A stretch of DNA of 64,000 nucleotides, from positions 1,872,001-1,936,000 of the forward strand of contig NZ_CP090974.1 in assembly GCF_021513195.1 (NCBI RefSeq), written 5' to 3'. The stretch's first letter is position 1. The number at the start of each line of letters is the position of its first letter. This stretch comes from Shewanella sp. OMA3-2 (lineage in GTDB: Bacteria; Pseudomonadota; Gammaproteobacteria; Enterobacterales; Shewanellaceae). The notes beneath the pieces are model-generated. The model did not search any database. It saw only the letters and a list, made by a program, of their open reading frames with translations, and was not told the DNA's origin. Below are positions 30,161-42,797 of the stretch, piece after piece. The translations under genes were made by a program, and so were the position numbers.

Positions 30161-30858
30161 TGGTTAATCATTTATGGCTTAAAAGTCGATTTTGGTTAGA
30201 TGCACTTATCAACCCCCGTGGTGACAATAGGATATTAGCTGACTACCAACAGGCATTAACAAATCAGTTTAACCAAACAATATGTGATGCAAAGTTGATG
30301 GCGATTGATTTGGAAATGACAGGTCTTGATTCTGAGAAGGATCAGATAATCAGTATTGGCATTGTGCCTATTATTCAGGGGCAATTACCGCTGGCTAAAG
30401 CTCAGCATTTAATGATTTCAATCAACGGTAGTGTCGGCATAAGTGCCACAGTTCATGGTATTGTAGACCATCAACTAACAGATGCCTTGCCGATTGATTT
30501 AGCAATGAATTGGTTACTTAAAGAAACCCAAGGACATATTTTAGTGGCGCATCATGCCCCGATGGACATGGCCTTTATTCAAAAAAACTTACACAGAGTA
30601 TTTGGACAGAAAATACTATTGCCTTTTATTGACACCTTAGCGATTGAAAAAACACGCTATCTACGCCAGCATGGCCAATTAGTTGAAGGATGTGTTCGAT
30701 TAGGACAAAGTAGAGCGCGGTATCATTTGCCTGTATACGGTGGCCATAATGCACTGATAGATGCGATAGCTTGTGCAGAGTTATTATTAGCGCAAGTATC
30801 AGCTTTAGGTGGACTTAAAACCATCAAATGTCATGAATTAATTGGTTTAACTAAATAA
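30160..30858 (+). CDS. DnaQ-like 3'-5' exonuclease
   Basis: This is a DEDDh exonuclease domain of the Pol III epsilon type. Exo I is AIDLEMTGLD, exo II is near VAHHAPMDMAFI, and the exo III His-Asp pair is GGHNALIDA. The first 40 or so residues are a helical extension. The GTG start overlaps the stop codon of the DUF294 gene by one base (TAGTG), so the two are translationally coupled. The combination with DUF4212, symporter and DUF294 is a recurrent neighbourhood, although the exonuclease's task there is unknown. Confidence 0.88.
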   Translation: MVNHLWLKSRFWLDALINPRGDNRILADYQQALTNQFNQTICDAKLMAIDLEMTGLDSEKDQIISIGIVPIIQGQLPLAKAQHLMISINGSVGISATVHGIVDHQLTDALPIDLAMNWLLKETQGHILVAHHAPMDMAFIQKNLHRVFGQKILLPFIDTLAIEKTRYLRQHGQLVEGCVRLGQSRARYHLPVYGGHNALIDAIACAELLLAQVSALGGLKTIKCHELIGLTK

Positions 30859-30887
30859 CTTTAATTAACAGCTTTAATTCAAACGCA

Positions 30888-30919
30888 AAAATATGCCAGT
30901 CAATTGACTGGCATATTTT
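30888..30919. terminator. Bidirectional terminator, perfect 32-base palindrome
   Basis: AAAATATGCCAGTCAA is followed immediately by its reverse complement. It lies between the convergent exonuclease and FabH-like genes and has A/T tracts on both sides. Confidence 0.85.
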
Positions 30920-30954
30920 ATGAGTACAATAGGACCTCGTTTTTTATAATAGCT

Positions 30955-32040
30955 CTATCGACCTTCTTGCTCAGCCTTTTTGAAAAAATAATCTACCGCA
31001 GGTTTGATGAGCTCCAATGCCGTTTGCTCACACTCCGGTACTTTAGCATCACTCTTATTCACTGGCGTAATTCGTTCACCCCATTTGAAGAGTAAAGCTG
31101 CTGAAGTCAGGCCGGCACCAAATGCACATGACAAAATAGTTTGTCCTGGCTTAATTAAGCCTTTATCTAATGCATCACAAATTGCAATAGGAATCGTCGC
31201 CGCAGAAGTGTTGCCATAGTTTTCTATATTAACGATGGCTTTTTCTTTAGGAATTTTCATTCGGCTAACTAATGTATCAATAATACGCTCGTTAGCCTGA
31301 TGGGGAATGACCCAATCGACATCATCTTTATCGATAGCGCATTTCTCAAGCACTTTAGTACTTAACGACCCCATGCCTTGAATCGCACGTTTAAATATTT
31401 CTTGGCCATTAAATTGGATATAGAAATCTAAAGAGCTACTATCTAAGCGGTCCATTTGACTACCAAAATTTGACTTTAAAATCTCACGTCCCTCAGGGTC
31501 GTTATTAAGCTCGTAACCTAATACTCCGCCTGCTTCTTCGCGTGCCTCTAACACTACAGCCCCAGCACCATCACCAAATAGCACCGCAGTTTCACGGCGA
31601 GACCAATCTAAATAAAAAGACAAACGCTCAGCACCGATAATGAGCACTTTTTTATTTTGGCCGCTTTTAATTAGCGAACTGGCTAGTCCCACACCGTATA
31701 AAAAACCACTGCATGCAGCATTAATATCAAATGCACCACATGTCGCGCCAATATTGGCTTGTACGGTAGAGGCAATATTAGGAATGAGTGTGTCAGGGCT
31801 AGCTGTTGCTAAAATAATTAAATCTAACTCACTGCCGTCGATCCCTGCGGCAGCTAAAGCATGCTTTGCCGCTACGCTGGCAAGAACAGAAGTATTTACA
31901 TGACTAATATTGCGTTTGCTAATTCCGGTACGAGATTTAATCCACTCATCAGAAGTTTCCATAAAAGTGGCAAGGTCATCGTTGGTTAGCGATGCAGGAG
32001 GGACAGCTTTTCCCCATCCGGTGATATGTGCATACTGCAT
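30955..32040 (-). CDS. FabH-like 3-ketoacyl-ACP synthase III
   Basis: This 361-residue thiolase-fold condensing enzyme has the KAS III triad: Cys in NAACSGFLYG near residue 110, His in WVIPHQANERI and Asn in NYGNTSAA. The C-terminus extends about 30 residues beyond typical FabH. It does not lie in a fab operon but next to a GntR regulator gene, so it is probably not the housekeeping FabH. It could be an accessory synthase that primes branched or modified acyl chains. The specificity is unproven. Confidence 0.85.
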   Translation of the reverse strand: MQYAHITGWGKAVPPASLTNDDLATFMETSDEWIKSRTGISKRNISHVNTSVLASVAAKHALAAAGIDGSELDLIILATASPDTLIPNIASTVQANIGATCGAFDINAACSGFLYGVGLASSLIKSGQNKKVLIIGAERLSFYLDWSRRETAVLFGDGAGAVVLEAREEAGGVLGYELNNDPEGREILKSNFGSQMDRLDSSSLDFYIQFNGQEIFKRAIQGMGSLSTKVLEKCAIDKDDVDWVIPHQANERIIDTLVSRMKIPKEKAIVNIENYGNTSAATIPIAICDALDKGLIKPGQTILSCAFGAGLTSAALLFKWGERITPVNKSDAKVPECEQTALELIKPAVDYFFKKAEQEGR

Positions 32041-32109
32041 AAAACTTCTCTCAATGTATAAAATAAAACAGGCAATTAAGGCAATGTTTAACCACTTTTA
32101 AAAAGTTGG

Positions 32110-32781
32110 CTAGTTTAGATGCTGAACAACCAATTTTTTAATGGCTTCAGCAGCGTGAAGAATGTGTTCACGTAATAAGTGTGTGGCTTTTTCAATATCT
32201 TTTTTCTTACATAACTCAAGCAACTCGCGGTGCTCTTTTTCTGCAGTGGGGATCCCACCTGTTAACAACAGCTGCAAACGAATATAGCGATCGCAATTAG
32301 TATTTAAACCGTGAACGACCTCAAGAGTGTGGTTGCGATTAGCTGCTTTATATAAGCAGGTATGAAATTGGGTATTAAGCTCACTCCAACTCGCTACAGA
32401 ATCTTGACGTTTAAACGCCATTTCTAGGGCTTTAAGTACCGTTTCGGCGTCATTAATGTCTTCATCTTGTAAATTAGGTATTGCTTTAGCCAGTAAATCA
32501 GACTCAATCATGGCTCTGAGCTCGAATAACTCTGTTACCTGTTCGATTGACAATACTGTAGCTGTTGCGCCTTTATGAGGTTCAAACTTAACTAATCCTT
32601 CGGCTTCTAATTGTACCAAGGCTTCACGAACAGGAATGCGGCTAACGTTCAATTGTTCTGCAATAGCAGATTGACGTAATGGTTCGCCACCTTTTATACC
32701 ACCAGAAAGGATCTGTTCTCTGAGCACTTCAACTACGAGTTGAGTACGCGTTTTGTGAATGATAGGGGGTATATTAGTCAT
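32110..32781 (-). CDS. GntR-family regulator, FadR/FCD subgroup
   Basis: The protein has 223 residues. The N-terminal winged helix-turn-helix contains LRQSAIAEQLNVSRIPVREAL. The C-terminal all-helical FCD domain (about 80-215) has metal-binding-type residues in ELNTQFHTCLY and EHRELLEL and a final HILHAAEAI. It starts about 160 bases from the divergent gmhB and ends 69 bases before the FabH-like gene on the same strand. FCD regulators sense small carboxylates. Control of the FabH-like gene is a plausible inference. Confidence 0.88.
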   Translation of the reverse strand: MTNIPPIIHKTRTQLVVEVLREQILSGGIKGGEPLRQSAIAEQLNVSRIPVREALVQLEAEGLVKFEPHKGATATVLSIEQVTELFELRAMIESDLLAKAIPNLQDEDINDAETVLKALEMAFKRQDSVASWSELNTQFHTCLYKAANRNHTLEVVHGLNTNCDRYIRLQLLLTGGIPTAEKEHRELLELCKKKDIEKATHLLREHILHAAEAIKKLVVQHLN

Positions 32782-32942
32782 TAGCTCTTTTTGTTTTCGC
32801 GAAAATAACCGAGCAAGGTTACCGCTTCATGGCATCTTAATAAAGTGAAACATGGTCATTGTCGATAATTATCCTTTAATGGACTGGCTCAAATGCCAAG
32901 ACGATGTGATAATTAACCCAGAAAATTAATGAGGGTGTATAA

Positions 32943-33497
32943 GTGAATAAAGCAGTTTTTCTTGACCGAGACGGGGTGATCAACAAAGATCATGGCTATG
33001 TATATCAAACCGATGACTTTGAATATATTGAAGGCGTGTTCGATGCCTGCCTCGCTTTGAAGAAAATGGGCTACAAACTTGTTGTTGTGACTAATCAGTC
33101 GGGTATTGCCAGAGGCATGTACAGTGAGGATCAATTTCATTTTTTAACAGAATGGATGGATTGGAACTTTGCAGACAAAGGTATCGAACTGGATGGTATC
33201 TATTATTGCCCGCATCATCCGGAAAAGGGATTAGGTGAATATAAGCAAGATTGTGATTGCCGTAAACCAAAACCAGGCATGATGTTAGAAGCGGCCAAAT
33301 TTTTAAACATTGATTTAGCCAATTCAATTATGGTCGGCGACAAAGCTGGTGATATGCGTGCTGCTAAAGCTGCGGGTATTGGTCATAGTATTTTAGTTCG
33401 CAGTGGTAAGACGGTCGACGAAGCTGGTATTGATATCGCTTCTATTGTTGTAGATAGCATTGCTGACGTCCCCGCTTTTGTAAAAACACTCAGCTGA
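32943..33497 (+). CDS. gmhB: D-glycero-beta-D-manno-heptose 1,7-bisphosphate 7-phosphatase
   Basis: GmhB is a HAD phosphatase in the synthesis of ADP-heptose for the LPS core. It has the DxD nucleophile motif [11 protein letters not shown] at residue 7 onward, motif II VVTNQSG, and a zinc loop with CPHHPEKG and [11 protein letters not shown]. The acidic motif IV is [12 protein letters not shown]. The start is GTG at 32943 after GAGGG. The length of 184 residues is typical. It directly precedes the rrn operon and is closed by a terminator. Confidence 0.95.
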   Translation: MNKAVFLDRDGVINKDHGYVYQTDDFEYIEGVFDACLALKKMGYKLVVVTNQSGIARGMYSEDQFHFLTEWMDWNFADKGIELDGIYYCPHHPEKGLGEYKQDCDCRKPKPGMMLEAAKFLNIDLANSIMVGDKAGDMRAAKAAGIGHSILVRSGKTVDEAGIDIASIVVDSIADVPAFVKTLS

Positions 33498-33505
33498 TAT
33501 ACGGC

Positions 33506-33531
33506 TAAAAATGGCCTTTAGGGCCTTTTTT
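33506..33531 (+). terminator. Intrinsic terminator after gmhB
   Basis: A short GGCC/GGCC stem flanked by an A tract and a TTTTTT tract lies 10 bases after the stop codon. Confidence 0.75.
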
Positions 33532-33604
33532 GATGGTTAATTACACGCTTAGTGTAAAAACTGTTCGGTTAGTCGTTTTTTTTGAAAGTTTTTGCAAAAA
33601 GGGG

Positions 33605-33632
33605 TTGCGGTAAAATCTACTATCCCTATAAT
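33605..33632 (+). promoter_or_regulatory. rrn operon promoter P1
   Basis: TTGCGG (33605-33610), a 16-base spacer and a perfect TATAAT (33627-33632) are followed by a GCGC discriminator of the stringent-control type. A T- and A-rich stretch just upstream (about 33574-33600) fits an UP element. The leader then runs about 275 bases to the mature 16S end. Confidence 0.85.
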
Positions 33633-33680
33633 GCGCACCACTGACACGGAACACGGCGTCTAACGCAAGTTACCAGGTCC

Positions 33681-33693
33681 GCTCTTTAACAAT
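33681..33693 (+). promoter_or_regulatory. boxA antitermination site in the rrn leader
   Basis: GCTCTTTAACAAT matches the rRNA boxA core bound by NusB/S10. It lets polymerase ignore terminators within the operon. The same core recurs in the 16S-23S spacer. Confidence 0.8.
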
Positions 33694-33915
33694 TTATCAA
33701 GTAATCTGTGTGGACATTCACAGGTATTGAGTTATTCGAAATTGTCTTCTGTTCTTCGGAATGTTGGCAATCAAAAAATTTAACTCAATGATGAGAATGT
33801 TCATAGTAATATGAAACTACAGCAATGTAGTTAGTAATTTGTTAGCTCTTTGAGCGAAGCGAATTATGACAGTAGAATTCATTGAGTCGTTCGACGTAGT
33901 CGAACAAAAAAACTT

Positions 33916-35459
<1,544 letters not shown>

Positions 35460-35547
35460 CCTATACGACTAACTCAATACCTAAAGTGCAGAGATGCATG
35501 TGAGTGTTCACACAGATTACTTGATAGAAAGAAAGAGAAATTATGTT

Positions 35548-35624
<77 letters not shown>

Positions 35625-35766
35625 ATCTTTCCTACTCTGCGTTGGAAGATAACTCGTTTAGTGAACTAAATGTCGTCATCATCCGCCTTGATTAGAAATG
35701 ATTGGCAAGCCAAATAAATTGGCTGACCTTCTTAGAAGGTGAACATAAATTCTCGCTGTATGTAAA

Positions 35767-35842
35767 GGGGTTATAGCTCAGCTGGGAGAGCGCCTGCCTT
35801 GCACGCAGGAGGTCTGCGGTTCGATCCCGCATAGCTCCACCA
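35767..35842 (+). tRNA. alaT: tRNA-Ala (TGC)
   Basis: This 76-base cloverleaf has the anticodon TGC in the loop CTTGCAC and the T-arm GCGGTTCGATCCCGC. It has an encoded CCA end. Confidence 0.97.
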
Positions 35843-35880
35843 TTCATCTTAGATGAAATACATACACATTGGTCAGAGAT

Positions 35881-35917
35881 GCCAAAGATAAGTGAAAAAT
35901 TTATCTTTGGCTTTTTT
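35881..35917 (+). terminator. Terminator-like hairpin inside the 16S-23S spacer
   Basis: A perfect 11-bp stem (GCCAAAGATAA with TTATCTTTGGC), a 9-base loop and six T residues have the form of an intrinsic terminator. It lies 38 bases after tRNA-Ala and upstream of 23S, so it would cut the rRNA transcript unless antitermination is active. A boxA core follows within 10 bases. Confidence 0.75.
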
Positions 35918-35923
35918 AAGCCC

Positions 35924-35935
35924 GCTCTTTAACAA
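35924..35935 (+). promoter_or_regulatory. Second boxA, in the 16S-23S spacer
   Basis: GCTCTTTAACAA repeats the leader boxA. It is placed directly after the terminator-like hairpin and 398 bases before 23S. The rest of the spacer to 36332 contains no further tRNA. Confidence 0.75.
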
Positions 35936-36332
35936 TTTGGAAAGCTGATAGTACTAACTAAAGGCGCATAGATGATGATTCGTTGTCGTTTGTGTGATTA
36001 TGTTAGTGCGAAAAACGTTAATACGAAAGTATTAACACTTGAGTTCTCAAAACACTGTTTAAGTGTCTTGAATATTCTAAAAACTAAGGCGAGTCACACT
36101 TCCTGGTCGGGAGTGAGACAAGTAAAAACCAGCTGGTCACAATATGACCCTGTTTTTCTTAGGCTCTTTTAGCAATAAAAGAAACTAAGCGCAGTTAATC
36201 GCTTATTAGGCAAGGCTTGAAGTTGAACGACGAATGAGTGTAGCAGCGCTACATGATTGAATCGTGAAACTGAAAACGCAGCATAATAAGATGAGTAACA
36301 AGCGAAAAAAGAAAGACTCATTTGGGTTGTAT

Positions 36333-39234
<2,902 letters not shown>

Positions 39235-39390
39235 ACAACCCAGATGGGTTTTACTGATACGACTTAGTATTAGGATGGGACACTTAAGCAGTGCGAGAAC
39301 TCAAATAAGCAAAGCTCTGATAAGGGCGTAAGCAAATCAGCTTTCCGAATTATTATTTAATGCTAATGATAGCGTTGAATAAACCAAATT

Positions 39391-39509
39391 TGTCTGGAAA
39401 CCATAGAGCTGTGGCACCACCTGATCCCATTCCGAACTCAGAAGTGAAACACAGTATCGCCGATGGTAGTGTGGGGTCTCCCCATGTGAGAGTAGGTCAT
39501 TTCCAGGCG
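39391..39509 (+). rRNA. rrf: 5S ribosomal RNA
   Basis: About 119 bases, starting TGTCTGGAAACC and ending in TTTCCAGGC, which pair as the terminal helix. The conserved loop CCGAACTCAGAAGTGAAAC is present. Its last ~45 bases are the start of the tandem repeat that follows. Boundaries are uncertain by 1-2 bases. Confidence 0.93.
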
Positions 39510-39535
39510 CCAAATTTCTCTGAAAAGAGAGTGAT

Positions 39536-39566
39536 AAGCCCGTTACTAATGTAACGGGCTTTTTTT
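39536..39566 (+). terminator. rrn terminator, repeat unit 1
   Basis: The stem AAGCCCGTTAC/GTAACGGGCTT with a TAAT loop is followed by a T run. It is the first terminator after 5S. Confidence 0.93.
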
Positions 39567-39686
39567 ACGTCTGCGATTTGAGGATAGCATTTGAGCATAA
39601 AAGTGGTGTGGCCGATATGCCCATGTGAAAGTAGGTCTTTCCAGGCGCCAAATTGACTCGAAACATTTCTCTGAAAAGAGAGTGAT

Positions 39687-39716
39687 AAGCCCGTTACTAA
39701 CGCAACGGGCTTTTTT
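39687..39716 (+). terminator. rrn terminator, repeat unit 2
   Basis: The copy has the stem AAGCCCGTT/AACGGGCTT and a T run. The inner base pairs differ slightly from unit 1. Confidence 0.9.
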
Positions 39717-39837
39717 ACGTCTGCGATTTAAGGATAGCATTTGAGCATAAAAATAGTGTGGCCGATATGCCCATGTGGGAATAGGTCATTTCCAGGCGCC
39801 AAATTGACTCGAAACATTTCTCTGAAAAGAGAGTGAT

Positions 39838-39867
39838 AAGCCCGTTACCGATGTAACGGGCTTTTTT
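39838..39867 (+). terminator. rrn terminator, repeat unit 3
   Basis: The copy has the stem AAGCCCGTTAC/GTAACGGGCTT with a short CGAT loop and a T run. The fourth copy at 39988 has mismatches and an interrupted T run and is probably inactive. Confidence 0.9.
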
Positions 39868-40035
39868 ACGTCTGCGATTTGAGGATAGCATTTGAGCATA
39901 AAAGTAGTGTGGCCGATATGCCCATATAAGGATAGGTCATTTCCAGGCGCCAAATTGACTCGAAACATTCTCTGAAAAGAGAGTGATAAGCCCGTTATTA
40001 ACGTAACTGGCTGTTTATGTCTATCATTTGCAATT

Positions 40036-42534
40036 ATGTCTATTATACTAAAGATACCCACTGTATTTATTTACTACTATAAACTGATCACGGACACAAA
40101 TATTGTGAAACAATTAGCTGACCTAGTGCATACTTGGCAAGATAAGCTACTGAAATTGAATACATTAACCGATGCACATTTTGTTATGTGCTTTAATGAT
40201 GAGGTGTCAGTATGGGCTCCTAAGATAATATCATCTAATTCATTGTCGGTATCACAACAAGATTGTTTGCATCAGAAGTTGTCCCCTTTGCTTTCAATTG
40301 ATAGTTATGCATCAGGTTTACTGTCCGAAAATATCGATATAACTCCTTTTGTACATTTTTCGTCATTATTTTTTCCGGCGCTGTATAACAATGTATTCGC
40401 TGTTTTTACTATTGATGATGATTCAAAGGCTAATAGCTTATTATTTAGTTTATTAGTGAGCCAGTTTGAGTCAGATTTACTGGCCATAACCGCCAATGAT
40501 ACTGTGCGAGATCAGAATTTTATTGTTCAAGAAGTTATTGATTCATTTGATGAACATATTTGGATTAAAAGTACTGATGGGTATTATTTGTCGTGTAATC
40601 ATAGTGCGGAAAAAACATGGAAAAAAAGTAAGTTTGATATTATTGGTAAGACAGATCATCAGATTTTTGATAAACGAACCGCTGATTTATTTATTGAAAG
40701 TGATAAACACGCTATATCAGCTGGAAAAAGTATTATTGTTGCTGAATGCGAAGACTTTGATTTATCAACTAACAAGGTGTGGTTAGAAACGGTTAAATCG
40801 CCTATTTATCGTGCTGGAAAGGCGATTGGGGTTTTGGGGTTTACCTGGAATATCGCCAAGCATAAAGCTGCTGAAGAGCAATTAATGCTGGCTGCATGTG
40901 TGTTTGAGAATTCACTTGAAGGGGTCATAATTACCGACGCTGAAGGTTTGATCTGTAATGTTAATCAGGCCTTTACGGATATCACAGGTTATCAACTGGA
41001 TGAGGTTAAAGGTAAAAGTCCTAGTATGTTAAGTTCTGGTAGACACAGTAAGAGCTTTTTTTCCAAGATGTGGAATACCTTACTAGTTTTTGGTAAATGG
41101 CATGGTGAAATTTGGAATCGGCGTAAAAATGGTGCTGTTTTTCCTCAAGCTATAACCATCAGTGCTGTTTATGATCAAGACAACAGTGTGAAGTTTTTTG
41201 TGGGAATTTTTGCTGATATTTCTCTATTGAAACAAACCGAAGAAAAACTTAAAAATTTAGCCTATGTCGATCCACTGACTAATCTACCCAACCGAATGCA
41301 ATTTGTGACTAATCTTGAGCAAGAAATAAATCATGCCGCACGAAATAACAAGCAACTAGCGGTATTGTGCGTCGACATCGATTTTTTTAAAAATATTAAT
41401 GAAAGTTTAGGTCATTTGATTGGCGATGACATTATTGTCGAATTATCTAAGCGATTATCTTTCGCTTTATCGGACTTTGATATTTTGGCACGTCTGGGCA
41501 GTGATGAATTTGTTGTGCTATTACCCAATATTTCAGGCACAGATTCTGTTCTATCAAGTATTAGTCAATTACGACGAGTTTTTGAACGACCTTTTATTGT
41601 TGATAACTCACCGTCTATTCGTTTGACCGCCAGTATTGGAATATCTATTTATCCTAATGATGGGGTAGATGCCAATGGGTTACTTCGCAATGTTGACGCC
41701 GCTATGCACCGTGCCAAATTGAACGGACGCAATAGTTATGCTTTTTATAACGAGAGCATGACAATAGAGTCAATTGAGCAGTTAAAATTACAATCAGCAT
41801 TACATCAAGCCATTATTAATAATGACTTTTATCTTGTTTATCAACCTAAAATAAATTTGTCTAATGGTCAAACTCAAGGATTTGAAGCTTTGATCCGGTG
41901 GACAGACTCAGTGCTTGGTAATATACCGCCTTCAGAGTTTATCCCGCTAGCTGAGAAAATAGGCTTAATTAATGATATTGGGTTATGGGTATTAAAAACA
42001 GCGTGTATACAAGGGGTTAATTGGCTGGCGCAAGGTAATAAATTTAGTCGGATCTCTGTCAATGTGGCCAGCTTACAGTTACAGCAAAGTGATTTTGTCG
42101 ACAAAGTGAAGCAGATATTATTAACCTCTGGTTTATCAGCTAATTACTTAGATTTTGAAATAACCGAGTCATGTATGATGAATAATCAAGCTGAGGTCAT
42201 TAAGGATCTTAAGCAACTGTCTGCTATGGGGATTACTATCAGTATTGACGACTTCGGCACAGGTTATTCTTCGTTAAATTATTTAAAAAAATTACCGTTA
42301 AATATCTTAAAAATAGATCAATCGTTTGTACGCGATATTCCAACTGATGTGAATAATACCGCGATTGCAAAAGCGATTATTGCACTTGGTCATGCTTTGA
42401 ATTTACAGATAATAGCTGAAGGCGTTGAAACGGAAGAGCAAGCGACATTTTTACGCGATAGTGGTTGTGATTTTGCTCAGGGGTATTTGTACAGTAAACC
42501 TAAACTAGCTGCTGATTTAGACGATTTTTTTTAG
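40036..42534 (+). CDS. PAS-PAS-GGDEF-EAL protein, probable c-di-GMP phosphodiesterase
   Basis: The N-terminal ~150 residues are of unknown type. PAS domains follow near 165-280 and 285-400, then GGDEF (about 410-570) and EAL (about 585-830). The GGDEF site reads RLGSDEF and has no RxxD inhibition site, so cyclase activity is doubtful. The EAL domain has the expected catalytic signatures: FEALIRW, NVASLQL, ITESCM, IDDFGTGYSSL, KIDQSFV and AEGVETEEQ. The start is uncertain: the ATG at 40036 lacks a ribosome-binding site, and a GTG at 40105 (…KQLADLVHTWQDKL) would give a more natural soluble N-terminus. It lies directly behind the rrn terminator array. Confidence 0.87.
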   Translation: MSIILKIPTVFIYYYKLITDTNIVKQLADLVHTWQDKLLKLNTLTDAHFVMCFNDEVSVWAPKIISSNSLSVSQQDCLHQKLSPLLSIDSYASGLLSENIDITPFVHFSSLFFPALYNNVFAVFTIDDDSKANSLLFSLLVSQFESDLLAITANDTVRDQNFIVQEVIDSFDEHIWIKSTDGYYLSCNHSAEKTWKKSKFDIIGKTDHQIFDKRTADLFIESDKHAISAGKSIIVAECEDFDLSTNKVWLETVKSPIYRAGKAIGVLGFTWNIAKHKAAEEQLMLAACVFENSLEGVIITDAEGLICNVNQAFTDITGYQLDEVKGKSPSMLSSGRHSKSFFSKMWNTLLVFGKWHGEIWNRRKNGAVFPQAITISAVYDQDNSVKFFVGIFADISLLKQTEEKLKNLAYVDPLTNLPNRMQFVTNLEQEINHAARNNKQLAVLCVDIDFFKNINESLGHLIGDDIIVELSKRLSFALSDFDILARLGSDEFVVLLPNISGTDSVLSSISQLRRVFERPFIVDNSPSIRLTASIGISIYPNDGVDANGLLRNVDAAMHRAKLNGRNSYAFYNESMTIESIEQLKLQSALHQAIINNDFYLVYQPKINLSNGQTQGFEALIRWTDSVLGNIPPSEFIPLAEKIGLINDIGLWVLKTACIQGVNWLAQGNKFSRISVNVASLQLQQSDFVDKVKQILLTSGLSANYLDFEITESCMMNNQAEVIKDLKQLSAMGITISIDDFGTGYSSLNYLKKLPLNILKIDQSFVRDIPTDVNNTAIAKAIIALGHALNLQIIAEGVETEEQATFLRDSGCDFAQGYLYSKPKLAADLDDFF

Positions 42535-42640
42535 CTGGTTAACCGTAAAATGATTAGTTCTATACAAAGTTGATTCACTAATAATCATTTTTGGCATGAG
42601 TTGTATGCCGACCCCGTTAAATCTGCTGCTGATTAACCTA

Positions 42641-42666
42641 CATAAGACTTATCTTATGGTTTTTTG
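42641..42666 (+). terminator. Terminator after the EAL gene
   Basis: The stem CATAAGA/TCTTATG with a short loop is followed by GTTTTTT, about 105 bases past the stop codon. Confidence 0.7.
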
Positions 42667-42797
42667 GGTTTATATTTTATGTTTACTCGCTCATAGAGTG
42701 ACTTTTGTTTAGAATGTTGTCCTCATAGTCCTTTGGCCATTTGCTAATAGGAACTGATTCACACTGAGGTGGACTGTTTTTCCGCCTAGGAGCTTTA

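Larger units (their letters stand above)
39465..40016 (+). repeat. Tandem array of about four ~151-bp units: 5S 3' tail plus terminator
   Basis: Each unit holds about 45 bases of the 5S 3' end (…CCCATGTG…TAGGTCATTTCCAGGC), the spacer AAATTGACTCGAAACATTTC (shorter in unit 1), TCTGAAAAGAGAGTGATAAG, and a terminator hairpin. It closes with a link ending GGATAGCATTTGAGCATAAA. The hairpins begin at 39536, 39687, 39838 and 39988, giving periods of 151, 151 and 150. The 5S fragments in units 2-4 cannot form 5S RNA. Unit 4 has a decayed hairpin and lacks the link. The array must have grown by tandem duplication. Confidence 0.93.

Noticed and set aside
39465..40016. Regular repeats that could suggest a CRISPR array
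   Set aside because: The unit is ~151 bp and nearly identical throughout, with no short repeat/spacer alternation. It is a tandem duplication of the 5S tail.
39546..40061. Three similar minus-strand reading frames of 64-91 codons
   Set aside because: They are products of the ~151-bp repeat read in reverse. They share no start signals and run through the terminator hairpins.
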